DNA from: CAZIVO01 sp964542765
GTDB lineage: Bacteria > Planctomycetota > UBA1135 > UBA2386
Reading direction: 5' to 3'
NCBI GenBank assembly: GCA_964542765.1
Contig: CAZIVO010000087.1
Coordinates: 1-16,151 of the forward strand
DNA length: 16,151 nt
Shown here: positions 8,901 to 15,429 of the stretch, piece after piece
Position numbering within the stretch: the first letter of the stretch is position 1
Layout of the letters: the number at the start of each line of letters is the position of its first letter
Notes under the pieces: model-generated
Seen by the model: the letters and a program-made list of their open reading frames with translations, nothing else
What the model was told of the DNA's origin: nothing
Database searches by the model: none
Translations under genes and position numbers: made by a program

Positions 8901-10354
8901 CGGATCTTCACATCGGCACGATCGTCACCGTCGGTATCCTTGAGAAAGAGAATCTCGGGCGCCGCCGCAACCAGAACACCACCGCCCCAGAACTCGAAGC
9001 CGGTCACACTGTTGAGTCCATCAGCAAAGGTGATCATCCGATCGGCCTTACCATCGCCATTCTCGTCGGGCAGAATCACCAACTTGTCGGCGAGATCCTC
9101 CTTGGGATTCCAGTGCGGATAGGTCGGCCAAACCGCAACCCACAGACGGCTGTCGGTATCGACGGCCATCTGCACAGGATTGATCAACTCGGGGAACTGC
9201 TCCTCCGAAGCGAACAGGTTGACTTCCATCCCTTGCGCGATCTGCATCTTGCCAATCGCCTCTTCTCCGCCAAGGAAAGGGTATGCGCCATCCAGAGGGC
9301 CCGGCCTGTTGGTCTTGACCTCCACCAATGCGGGGGTGTTACTGTCATCGATCTGGAGATCACCACCCTTGGCGACGGCCCAGATGCGTTCATCGCGATT
9401 GGCGGTCATCACATCGAAGATCTCCATCTCGCGCTGCATCACGTCGGCGTTGCTCTGACCATGCCAGCTCAGCTTCGACCGGCCGCCGTAGACGTTGTAG
9501 CCGTCAACGGTCCGATAGCGGCTCCACCAGTGAAAGTTCTTGTCGAGGACAGCTTCGCGCAATCTCGCGATTCGGTTGGGAGCAGCCTTCTTCCTCTCCC
9601 CAAACAGAATCTCATCGATCGCTCGGCCGACCAAAAAGTTGCCGTGAGCATTGAGATGGATCCCGTTCATCGTCAAGGCTTGTTTCTCGCGCGCATAGAG
9701 AGCCCGCGTCAGCTCGAAAAGATCCACGAACCTGGACCGGTGTGTCGCCGCTATTCGCCGCATCGCGGCGGTGTAAAGGGCGATGCGCACGTTGTTCTCC
9801 TTGCCGTCGGGTAAATCTGGGTTTCCCAGATCCTCATGGGCAATGGGCGAAAAGACCACCATCTGTGGCGCAGTCTCGCCATTGTATTTCTGCTTCTTCA
9901 TGTCCCCCAACAGCTTCGAAAATCCCTTTTCGAAGTTCGCCAGACCCGCCTCACCAGCGAAGGACTCGTTGTAGCCAAAGAACATGAAGGCCACATCCGT
10001 CCTCATCTTCGTCAACCACTGATCCTGGGTGCCAAAATCCTTGGATCTCGGACGCCTGCCGATTTCGTCGCCGGGGAAACCAAGGTTGCGAAACACCAAC
10101 TCATGCCCCGGGAACCGGTGATGAATGAGGGTCTCCAGCCAACCTTCATGCTGCATGCGGTCAGCCAGAGTGTTGCCTACATAGCTGATGTGGTCGCCCT
10201 TGCGCAGCTTCAGAGCAGGCACCGTCTGCGACGCCGATGGTGCAGCCAGTGTCCCAGACTTTCGATCACCATGCCCGGCAAGACGGCTGGATGGAGACGC
10301 CGAGAGGACAATGATTGCTGCTAGCAGAGATGACGGCAGGGGAGGGATGTTCAT
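5993..10354 (-). CDS. Giant exported PVC-type protein: SGNH-like domain, beta-propeller dehydrogenase-like domain, HEAT-like repeats, PA14, azurin-like copper domain
   Basis: A 1,453-residue exported protein of a class abundant in Planctomycetes and Verrucomicrobia. Domains in order: an N-terminal hydrophobic segment (9-20, likely signal peptide); an SGNH-hydrolase-like domain (about 50-255: VGNTLADR, NLGFPGDE, GYNES, NGIHLNAHG); a sorbosone-dehydrogenase/membrane-bound-dehydrogenase-like propeller (about 370-705) with two acidic calcium-type loops, DENGDGKAD (430-438) and DTDGDDRAD (473-481); a helical HEAT-like region (about 720-1060); a PA14-like beta domain (about 1090-1215: SSDDGSRLYIDGKLV); and a C-terminal cupredoxin (about 1330-1453). 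Copper ligands are visible: H1368 in MPHN, then C1435, H1440 and M1444 in CTFPLHWKLM, with azurin's spacing. Many relatives carry a CxxCH cytochrome c instead; none occurs here. It probably oxidises or binds a carbohydrate outside the cytoplasm and passes electrons to copper. Substrate is unknown; domain boundaries are approximate. Confidence 0.88.
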   Translation of the reverse strand: MNIPPLPSSLLAAIIVLSASPSSRLAGHGDRKSGTLAAPSASQTVPALKLRKGDHISYVGNTLADRMQHEGWLETLIHHRFPGHELVFRNLGFPGDEIGRRPRSKDFGTQDQWLTKMRTDVAFMFFGYNESFAGEAGLANFEKGFSKLLGDMKKQKYNGETAPQMVVFSPIAHEDLGNPDLPDGKENNVRIALYTAAMRRIAATHRSRFVDLFELTRALYAREKQALTMNGIHLNAHGNFLVGRAIDEILFGERKKAAPNRIARLREAVLDKNFHWWSRYRTVDGYNVYGGRSKLSWHGQSNADVMQREMEIFDVMTANRDERIWAVAKGGDLQIDDSNTPALVEVKTNRPGPLDGAYPFLGGEEAIGKMQIAQGMEVNLFASEEQFPELINPVQMAVDTDSRLWVAVWPTYPHWNPKEDLADKLVILPDENGDGKADRMITFADGLNSVTGFEFWGGGVLVAAAPEILFLKDTDGDDRADVKIRMLQGVSSADTHHTANALTFGPGGWLHWSRGVFHVTNMETPTGTFRSTTSGVYRFNPRTFEVEFHFPIGPNPHGDVFDQWGFQYATDGTSGTGSYIDIGKGHKAPKQLYVKRVRPVPATGILSSSHFPAKNDGNFLICNSIGFLGVLQHRFEYDGASISAVEIEPILVSSDPNFRPTDLEVGGDGALYVSDWANPLIGHMQHNMRDPNRDHSHGRIYRVIASGRPLLSPPKMMGKPIGEVLASLKSHENGSRYRARRELSGRNTKEVVAATEVFAADLDPSRPSDTQPLLEALWVHEEHRVVNVPLLKKALTSVDPKARAAAVRTLGHWGTKVKGGLSLVLAAARDEEPLVRAEAVKAAVNFDGLAAAEVVAEAAIRATDIELDHVIDYARRALSVDKVLSQAVNDGRKLSVAMQSYMLRNASNADLLKMDRNEAVDQAILSRAGIASPARLAAASRLAVTRSSTPLREVLKAARKLGEEDDAIAIDEISDAALELLASSEAAAKPQLEELAFGSEHAALRRMGFAGLLQLDPDAQAMWDRASESARSLRSLLEAVPGVKRKAVAEKIYARVRPLMLELPEALRGQAKVTEVAGVEVDVFVPNPKNVDIKTLAKLKPRASHIVEDFTLKIPGTPIEKVALRFTSSLSITRQGKYQFTTSSDDGSRLYIDGKLVVNNDGAHGVKAKTGRIVLEPGFHEIVVTYFDSGGSDSLSVSWKGPGIKKQAIPADVLGVATGDGLQAAAVRAVRSLPGHSAEKFADYAGLLRRGIARDAAVDAAMALSTDTWPTGQVKILAAEFTAIAAETPYRLRNTAQYQQMVELGRRLAAKLPRAEGKKLTDSLTKLDLQIVRIGTIREKMKYDKERFTVVSGKPVKILFANEDMMPHNILISAPGTLETIGALADKMMADPKGFDKHFIPDTNKVLWSTKLLQPGEKAELDFIAPKPGDYPYICTFPLHWKLMNGVMRVVDA

Positions 10355-10402
10355 GGAGCAGTTTCTCTCGATCCGGGAGCCTGATCACGAAGGGGAGCAC
10401 AG

Positions 10403-10431
10403 AGCCTAGTGCCAAGGCTACGGGGGCTCAA
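10403..10431 (-). promoter_or_regulatory. Candidate sigma70-type promoter of the giant copper protein gene
   Basis: Read on the minus strand, TTGAGC (10431-10426) is followed after exactly 17 bases by TAGGCT (10408-10403). This places a transcription start near 10396 and a leader of about 40 bases before the ATG at 10354. The -35 box matches consensus at four positions and the -10 at three (TANNNT form). It lies in the only gap between this gene and the MBL gene upstream. Confidence 0.35.
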
Positions 10432-10448
10432 CCGCTACAATTCACGCA

Positions 10449-10475
10449 CCTGATCAGCACGACCATCTGATCAGG
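10449..10475. repeat. Paired TGATCA palindromes forming a 9-bp inverted repeat
   Basis: CCTGATCAG (10449-10457) and CTGATCAGG (10467-10475) are separated by 9 bases. Each contains the perfect palindrome CTGATCAG, and together they form a 9-bp stem. The site lies just past the end of the first MBL gene and about 18 bases upstream of the candidate promoter of the giant gene. It could be a terminator hairpin (no T-run follows) or a two-site operator for a dimeric regulator. A further TGATCA occurs within the leader at about 10381. Confidence 0.45.
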
Positions 10476-10491
10476 GCACCCGCCTCTTCTC

Positions 10492-12288
10492 TCATGGAAA
10501 AACAAAGGCCACCGGCGAAGAAATGACCGGAATGGAAGCAGGATGCCCGGCGTCGATCATGATGTGGACAGCATGGGCCCTGACCCCTTTGAGAGGGTTG
10601 CTGAGCGGCAACGGCATGCGATACGAGCGATAACCCGGTGCCGGCATGACCTGCGCAAAACCCGGCACCCCGAGAACCACACGCAGGAGCAAATCGAGAT
10701 TCAGCGGGATCTTGCGCCCCAGGAACGAGAATCCGGGCGAAATCCCCATGGCCAAGCCGACGACGCTCACCTTCCCCGAATGCGACAAAGCGCTGACATG
10801 GAATTCGACCAACTTTGGAGCAGCCTCCACCACCAATGTAGCAGGATGGCGCGTGCGATCGGCGGTATTGGGAGCGCCGGGCGTCCCGAGATCACCCGTT
10901 CCATAACGCACCGTTGCCGGAAAAAAATTCGCGGAGCCACTCTTGCCACGCAAGTCACGGCGCTCAGCCGAGACGCCGCGCCCGCCAGGAAAGCCGGCAG
11001 CGTAATCAACGGTGTCAAGCCGGACACGATCGTGCTGCAAGGTCAATACATCAGCTTGCTCACCGAGCGACAGGCTGCCACGTGGCCATACAAAACCAAA
11101 ACTCAAGTCACCATTGCGAGATGGGTTGCCATCGGCGCAAAAGAGCAATGGTCGGCCAGGGGTCAAGACCAAGGGACTGGCCAGGGTGAACGCTCCCGAA
11201 CGGGAACCGATCTCCACACCAGACAGTGAAACCGGTGCAGGCCCGATATTGACGAGTTCGAACCACTCACCAAGATCATCGAGCGCTTGAGCAGGGTGCC
11301 GATGGATTTCGGCAACTCGCAAATCAGATGCCGTCGGCGAGCGGCCGGTCACTTCGTCGACGAACATCTCGAGAAATCGACCATCGACAGTGGTGGCACG
11401 GTATCGCCGCCCATCAGTATCGAGGGTAACCGTGCCCGCAGCGCTGAAACCCTGGGAACCTCCACCCGTGGTCGTCGCAAGAAAGGCACGAGCCGCCGCC
11501 GCACGATTGATGCGACCGACGGTCAAATCCGTGGGGTGACCGTAACTGTTACCACCACCACAGCTGACCAGCGCGAGCTCCGGATCCAGCGACCTCATCA
11601 AATTGGCATTCGTGGAGGTGGAGGAGCCGTGGTGATCGACCTTGTAGACATCAACATCGCCGCACTCCTTCGCCGCAGCCGTCTCCACATCGGGGGTCCT
11701 CAGACCTCCACCCGTCAGATCACCGCCCAGCCACATGGAAAAATCCCCGTAGTCGAGCCGCATGGCAACCGAGCGAGCATTCTCCTCCTGGGCCTTGCTG
11801 GCAACCACCACATGGGCCCCTCCTCGCACGCGCCCATTGACCGCCAGGACCGTGAGCACGGCCCCACCACCGAGTTGATACACCTGCCCTTCCCTGGCAG
11901 TCTGGCGACGGCCCGCCACCGCTGCCAGATATCGCGAGATGGTCTTATTACTCTTGCGCGCTTCATCGCCGCGATCGATGACGCGCGGGAAGGAGTAAGT
12001 AGCGAGTATCCCCGGAACACCGCCGATGTGATCGGCATCGAAATGAGTGGCGATGATGCTCCCCAGTCGCTTGGGTTTCATCGCCCGAATCACGCCGACC
12101 ATCGAGCGGGCACCGCTACCGGAGCGGCCGGCATCAATGACGTGAACAGTACCATCCGGAGCCTTGATGACAGCGCCGTCACCTTGACCCACATCAACGA
12201 CGACGACGGTCAAACCGCGCGGCACCGACTCATCGCCCGTCGGACCCTGCGGAAGCAAGCAGATCAACGCGAAAGCGTGAACCAGCAT
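10492..12288 (-). CDS. Exported ComEC-type metallo-beta-lactamase fold protein with lamin-tail domain and planctomycete C-terminal module (paralog 1)
   Basis: A 598-residue protein starting with a short hydrophobic segment, probably a signal peptide. Residues about 25-300 form a metallo-beta-lactamase fold of the ComEC/Rec2 type: VDVGQGDG (31-38), IDAG (51-54), the metal motif THFDADHIGG (81-90, HxDxDH), LGGD (187-190) and DHHGS (218-222). In this subgroup the fold usually acts as a nuclease or phosphodiesterase. Residues about 321-446 form a lamin-tail (LTD) domain (EWFELVNIGPAPVSLSGVEI and following), found in bacteria attached to secreted hydrolases. The last about 110 residues (SPGFSFLGRKIPLN through SSPVAFVFP) are a module shared with the second paralog. 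There is no DNA-channel membrane domain, so this is not ComEC itself. A TAAGAT box 6 bases before the ATG suggests leaderless transcription. Exported nuclease is the best inference; untested. Confidence 0.87.
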   Translation of the reverse strand: MLVHAFALICLLPQGPTGDESVPRGLTVVVVDVGQGDGAVIKAPDGTVHVIDAGRSGSGARSMVGVIRAMKPKRLGSIIATHFDADHIGGVPGILATYSFPRVIDRGDEARKSNKTISRYLAAVAGRRQTAREGQVYQLGGGAVLTVLAVNGRVRGGAHVVVASKAQEENARSVAMRLDYGDFSMWLGGDLTGGGLRTPDVETAAAKECGDVDVYKVDHHGSSTSTNANLMRSLDPELALVSCGGGNSYGHPTDLTVGRINRAAAARAFLATTTGGGSQGFSAAGTVTLDTDGRRYRATTVDGRFLEMFVDEVTGRSPTASDLRVAEIHRHPAQALDDLGEWFELVNIGPAPVSLSGVEIGSRSGAFTLASPLVLTPGRPLLFCADGNPSRNGDLSFGFVWPRGSLSLGEQADVLTLQHDRVRLDTVDYAAGFPGGRGVSAERRDLRGKSGSANFFPATVRYGTGDLGTPGAPNTADRTRHPATLVVEAAPKLVEFHVSALSHSGKVSVVGLAMGISPGFSFLGRKIPLNLDLLLRVVLGVPGFAQVMPAPGYRSYRMPLPLSNPLKGVRAHAVHIMIDAGHPASIPVISSPVAFVFP

Positions 12289-12294
12289 GGCAAT

Positions 12295-12323
12295 ATCTTA
12301 CCCGATCTGTTCGTGCTGGTCGA
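12295..12323 (-). promoter_or_regulatory. Candidate leaderless promoter of MBL paralog 1
   Basis: On the minus strand, TCGACC (12323-12318, four matches to TTGACA) is followed after 17 bases by TAAGAT (12300-12295, four matches to TATAAT), which ends 6 bases before the ATG. Initiation about 7 bases after the -10 would fall at or next to the start codon. No Shine-Dalgarno precedes the gene. Confidence 0.45.
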
Positions 12324-12345
12324 AAGATCAAATGCCACGTAGTCT
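12317..12345 (+). promoter_or_regulatory. Candidate leaderless promoter of the hydrolase gene
   Basis: TAGTCT (12340-12345) ends exactly 6 bases before the GTG at 12352. Its first three bases, TAG, are also an in-frame stop, so translation cannot start further upstream in this frame. A weak -35 (TGGTCG, 12317-12322) lies 17 bases before it and overlaps the -35 of the divergent MBL promoter. No ribosome-binding site is possible in the 9 bases between stop and start that would resemble a Shine-Dalgarno. Confidence 0.42.
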
Positions 12346-12351
12346 TTTTCC

Positions 12352-13143
12352 GTGGCACATTCACATCGCGCCTATCATGCAGAGCAACCGAGAGCACGCA
12401 TCGCTTTCGTGCACGGCTTTGCCGATCACAGCGGACGCTACCATTCGCTGTTCCGATCACTGAATGCCGCAGGGATCACATGCCATACCGCCGACCTGAC
12501 CGGCCATGGCACATCACCCCAACCACCGGGCTACCTCTCCAACTTCAGCGAGTACCTCGATGATGTCGGCGAGATTCTTGCTGCAGCGCACGCCGACAGA
12601 GATGACCTCCCTCTGTTCCTGATGGGACACAGCATGGGCGGCCTGATCGCAGCCACTCACATCATCGAACGGCAACCAACCATCGCCGGCCTTTTGATGT
12701 CGAATCCCGCAATCGCCTTCGCCGTACGCGTGCCATCATGGAAGAGTCTCCTCGGCACGGTCATGTCGACGATCTGGCCATCCTTCAAAGTGCCCGCCGG
12801 CCTTGAACTGGAAGCGCTCAGTCGAGATCCAGAGGTCGTGGCTGCAGCGCGGCGCGACCCTCTACGCTTTCACTTTGCAACTGCTCGCTGGTACACGCAA
12901 TGCATGGCCGCCCAGAAACACCTCGCCATGTCCGCAGCAAAGATCACCGTGCCATGTCTGACCATGCTCGCCGGCAAGGACCGCCTGGTAGACCCTGCCG
13001 CAACCCGAGCCTGGCACGGCAAGCTCGGCGGCAACGCCTCCCTGCACGAATACCCGCAGTGCTACCACGAACTGTTCAATGAACCCGAGAAAGCAGACGT
13101 CATCGACGATCTGATCGCTTTCATCGAGAGCTTCTGCGACTGA
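12352..13143 (+). CDS. Alpha/beta hydrolase, monoacylglycerol lipase-like
   Basis: A 263-residue serine hydrolase of the Hydrolase_4 (monoacylglycerol lipase/lysophospholipase) family. Visible elements are the oxyanion-hole start HGFADHSGRY (21-30), DLTGHGTS (48-55), the nucleophile elbow GHSMGG (92-97, S94), the acid region GKDRLVD (208-214, probably D210) and the catalytic histidine H239 in YPQCYHELFNE. A cap segment lies between about 120 and 195. No signal peptide is present, so it is probably cytosolic and acts on acyl-glycerols or similar lipid esters. The GTG start is forced by an in-frame TAG 9 bases upstream, and no later in-frame ATG occurs before the core fold. It is divergent from MBL paralog 1 (63 bases between starts) and convergent with the DUF6941-like gene (16 bases apart). 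Family firm; substrate inferred. Confidence 0.9.
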   Translation: MAHSHRAYHAEQPRARIAFVHGFADHSGRYHSLFRSLNAAGITCHTADLTGHGTSPQPPGYLSNFSEYLDDVGEILAAAHADRDDLPLFLMGHSMGGLIAATHIIERQPTIAGLLMSNPAIAFAVRVPSWKSLLGTVMSTIWPSFKVPAGLELEALSRDPEVVAAARRDPLRFHFATARWYTQCMAAQKHLAMSAAKITVPCLTMLAGKDRLVDPAATRAWHGKLGGNASLHEYPQCYHELFNEPEKADVIDDLIAFIESFCD

Positions 13144-13159
13144 CGAAGAACAAGCGAAA

Positions 13160-13600
13160 CTAGCCGTCTTCGCCCAACTCCTCCGGATCCACCTCGAGCG
13201 AAGCACTCCCCTCGATCAGTCGGAGTGAACGCACAGCCAGCACCTTATCCATTGCTGAAAGTTCGATGCTGTAACTGCCAGAGGACATGAACTCGACCGG
13301 CGGAATCGGCAAGGCCAGTTCAAAATTACTCAGCGGACTGCTGTGTGGAATCTCCGGAATCTGCCCACGAACCGCCATCACGATCTCACCGACAGCATCA
13401 CGGATGTCGACCTCGACCGTTGCTCCTCCCATGAAACCGCCAAGACTCATGAAGACGTGAATCCCGGAATACTGAAACGGGAACTCGGATGCCATCAATG
13501 TGTCGAAGGTGCCAATGATGCACCACTTGCCCGTCCCTGCTTGCTGGAAGGCCTGCTCACAGACGAGGAACGCATTGACTTGGGGAGGCGGTCGTTTCAT
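13160..13600 (-). CDS. DUF6941-like small protein
   Basis: A 146-residue protein resembling the DUF6941 family, small all-beta proteins of unknown function common in diverse bacteria. Recognisable features are the early Cys-Glu and GTGKWCIIGTFDTL segment (about 14-36), FPFQYSGIHVFMSL (40-53), a central VEVDIRDAVGEIV strand pair (62-74) and a late GSYSIEL stretch (107-113) typical of these proteins, then a short acidic tail (EELGEDG). No signal peptide or catalytic motif is seen. It starts 24 bases after the stop of MBL paralog 2 on the same strand and is probably co-transcribed with it; no Shine-Dalgarno is obvious. Family match is from remembered pattern and is moderately sure; function unknown. 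Confidence 0.72.
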   Translation of the reverse strand: MKRPPPQVNAFLVCEQAFQQAGTGKWCIIGTFDTLMASEFPFQYSGIHVFMSLGGFMGGATVEVDIRDAVGEIVMAVRGQIPEIPHSSPLSNFELALPIPPVEFMSSGSYSIELSAMDKVLAVRSLRLIEGSASLEVDPEELGEDG

Positions 13601-13624
13601 TCGAATGCCAGGTGATACACCACT

Positions 13625-15415
13625 CTACTTGAACACGAAAGGCACCGCAGCAGACAAGGTTGGAACCGAACCAGGTGGGCGAATATCGAGAATGATGCTG
13701 GCACAGAAACCTCGAAGTCCGCGCGCCTTGTTCGGCAGCGGCAGAGGAAGGTCCAAGGATCGATATCCCTGAGCTGGCAGGGCGTCAATAAAACCAGGAA
13801 GTTGAAGCGCAACCGAAAACAGGGGGTCGGGGTTGAGTGGAATGGTTCGACCGAGGAAAGAAAAGCCGGGAGATCGCCCGAAAGAGAGGCCGATGACATT
13901 CAGGAATCGACCGTGTGAAAGAGCCGCAGAACGTAACACCAAGCGGTCGGGAGCCACCTCGACGGCCGCACGAGCGGGATACCCACCCTGGTCAATACTA
14001 TTGCGCTTGCCAGGAGTGCCGCGATCGCCAGCCCCGTAGGTCCAGCGCGCGGCCCCGAACCCCGCCGGAGTGGTCGAAGCAAGCAGATCGAGGCGTTCGG
14101 CAGCCACTCCCGAACCTCCGGCAAAGCCGCTGGTGTAGGACAAACGGTCGATAATCCGACTGCCGTGACTCAACACGATCGTCTCCGAATTGGACAGGCC
14201 TATGGCCTGATAGGGCCATACATGCGCCAGCGGCAGCCCGCCATTTTCGGTCGACTGGCCACTCGGACAAAAAATCAGGCATCGCCCCGGCCAGAGCGCT
14301 CCTCCCGCGATCACGAAGGAACCACCGGAGTCCGCCAGACGCAGTCCATCGAGCGAGACCGGCGATACCCCGACATTGATGATCTCGATGTACTCTCCAA
14401 CCGTATCGCCGACCCGGAGTGGGTCACGGTGAACCTCGCTGATCCGCAGATCGCCCACATCCGGTGCGCGGTGACGCACTTCATCCACGAAGAAATCCAG
14501 GAAGTCCCCGTTCTCTACCACGGCACGATAACGAGTCCCGTCGGTGTGGATGGCGACATTGCCACCCGACGAGTAACCCAGCCACCGCGATCCCAGGGCC
14601 GTCGACAGAACCACCCGCGAAGCAGCCCGCGAATTGAGAATGTTGATCGTCTCCTTGTGCGGATGCCCGAACGCACTGTTCTCTCCCATGCTGGCGACCG
14701 CCAGTTCCGGTGACAGTTTCTGGACGAGAGTTGCGTTCGTCGATGTTACCGATCCGTGGTGATCCACCTGGTAGACATCGACGTCACCGCAAGCTACAGC
14801 CGCCGGCGATTCCACATCCGGAGTATTCCGACCGCCACCCGTCAAATCTCCGCCCAGCCACATGGAAAACTGGCCGTAATCGATACGCAACGCCAATGAC
14901 CGGGCGTTCTCTTCTTGATACTGCCCGCTGACCGGGACCTTCTGCCCGCCCTTGATCTGACCATTGACAGCGATGACCGTCGCCGTCGCGCCACCGCCAA
15001 GGTCGATCACCTGACCTGGCGAGGGCAAGCGACGGTTGCTACCGGCAGCATTCAGATAGCTGGTGACGAACTGGTTGTTGCTCCGGCGGGTATCGCCACG
15101 GTCATACGACATGCTGAAAGGAAAGGCCTTGAGCACCTCGTCGAGACCGCCGACATGGTCAGGGTCGTAGTGGGACAGGAAGGTGCAACCGTAACGCTGT
15201 GCCGACAGGCTGCGGACCACCGGCACCACGGCGGCGCTGCCCTGCCCATCAATACCTCCATCGTAGACATGGACCGTGCCATCGGGCGACCTGATGACCA
15301 CCGCGCCACCCTGTCCCACATCGACCACGATGATCGTGAGGCCCTTGGGTTGATCCTGATCACCGGTCGCCACGACAGCGGTCGAGAGGAGCAGGCTGAG
15401 CGTTGCGAGCAACAT
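13625..15415 (-). CDS. Exported ComEC-type metallo-beta-lactamase fold protein with lamin-tail domain and planctomycete C-terminal module (paralog 2)
   Basis: A 596-residue paralog of the protein at 10492-12288. Motifs fall at the same residue numbers: VDVGQGG (31-37), the metal motif SHYDPDHVGG (81-90), LGGD (187-190), CGDVDVY (209-215) and DHHGS (218-222). The lamin-tail domain covers about 322-445 (EYIEIINVGVSPVSLDGLRL), and the final module runs from SPGFSFLGRTIPLN to VPFVFK. An N-terminal hydrophobic stretch (1-16) looks like a signal peptide ending near VVATG. One difference is that the GQGD found in ComEC and in paralog 1 is GQGG here, while the HxDxDH ligands remain. A TAGACT box lies 8 bases before the ATG without a Shine-Dalgarno. 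The DUF6941-like gene follows 24 bases downstream. Probable secreted nuclease or phosphodiesterase; untested. Confidence 0.87.
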   Translation of the reverse strand: MLLATLSLLLSTAVVATGDQDQPKGLTIIVVDVGQGGAVVIRSPDGTVHVYDGGIDGQGSAAVVPVVRSLSAQRYGCTFLSHYDPDHVGGLDEVLKAFPFSMSYDRGDTRRSNNQFVTSYLNAAGSNRRLPSPGQVIDLGGGATATVIAVNGQIKGGQKVPVSGQYQEENARSLALRIDYGQFSMWLGGDLTGGGRNTPDVESPAAVACGDVDVYQVDHHGSVTSTNATLVQKLSPELAVASMGENSAFGHPHKETINILNSRAASRVVLSTALGSRWLGYSSGGNVAIHTDGTRYRAVVENGDFLDFFVDEVRHRAPDVGDLRISEVHRDPLRVGDTVGEYIEIINVGVSPVSLDGLRLADSGGSFVIAGGALWPGRCLIFCPSGQSTENGGLPLAHVWPYQAIGLSNSETIVLSHGSRIIDRLSYTSGFAGGSGVAAERLDLLASTTPAGFGAARWTYGAGDRGTPGKRNSIDQGGYPARAAVEVAPDRLVLRSAALSHGRFLNVIGLSFGRSPGFSFLGRTIPLNPDPLFSVALQLPGFIDALPAQGYRSLDLPLPLPNKARGLRGFCASIILDIRPPGSVPTLSAAVPFVFK

Positions 15416-15423
15416 GGCTCAAG

Positions 15424-15429
15424 AGTCTA
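15424..15429 (-). promoter_or_regulatory. Candidate -10 box of MBL paralog 2
   Basis: On the minus strand TAGACT ends 8 bases before the ATG at 15415. No Shine-Dalgarno precedes the ATG. The -35 region 17 bases upstream (CAGACG) is poor. The arrangement resembles that of paralog 1, supporting leaderless or near-leaderless expression. Confidence 0.33.

Noticed and set aside
6815..9814. Long open frames on the plus strand opposite the giant minus-strand gene (for example 6815-7972 and 8525-9814)
   Set aside because: They lie wholly antisense to a gene with clear domains throughout, their translations show no recognisable domain and are rich in Arg/His/Gly/Leu, and such frames arise from GC-biased codon use.
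5993..10354. Haem-binding CxxCH motif expected in PVC-type dehydrogenase-like proteins
   Set aside because: Searched by eye; the protein has only isolated cysteines (622 and 1435) and no CxxCH, so no haem call is made.
11287..12342. 351-codon plus-strand frame opposite MBL paralog 1
   Set aside because: Antisense shadow of a protein with intact metal motifs; low-complexity Arg/Thr/His-rich translation with no domain.
10492..15415. Calling the MBL proteins competence factor ComEC
   Set aside because: They lack the multi-helix DNA channel and carry lamin-tail and C-terminal modules instead; only the MBL domain is ComEC-like.
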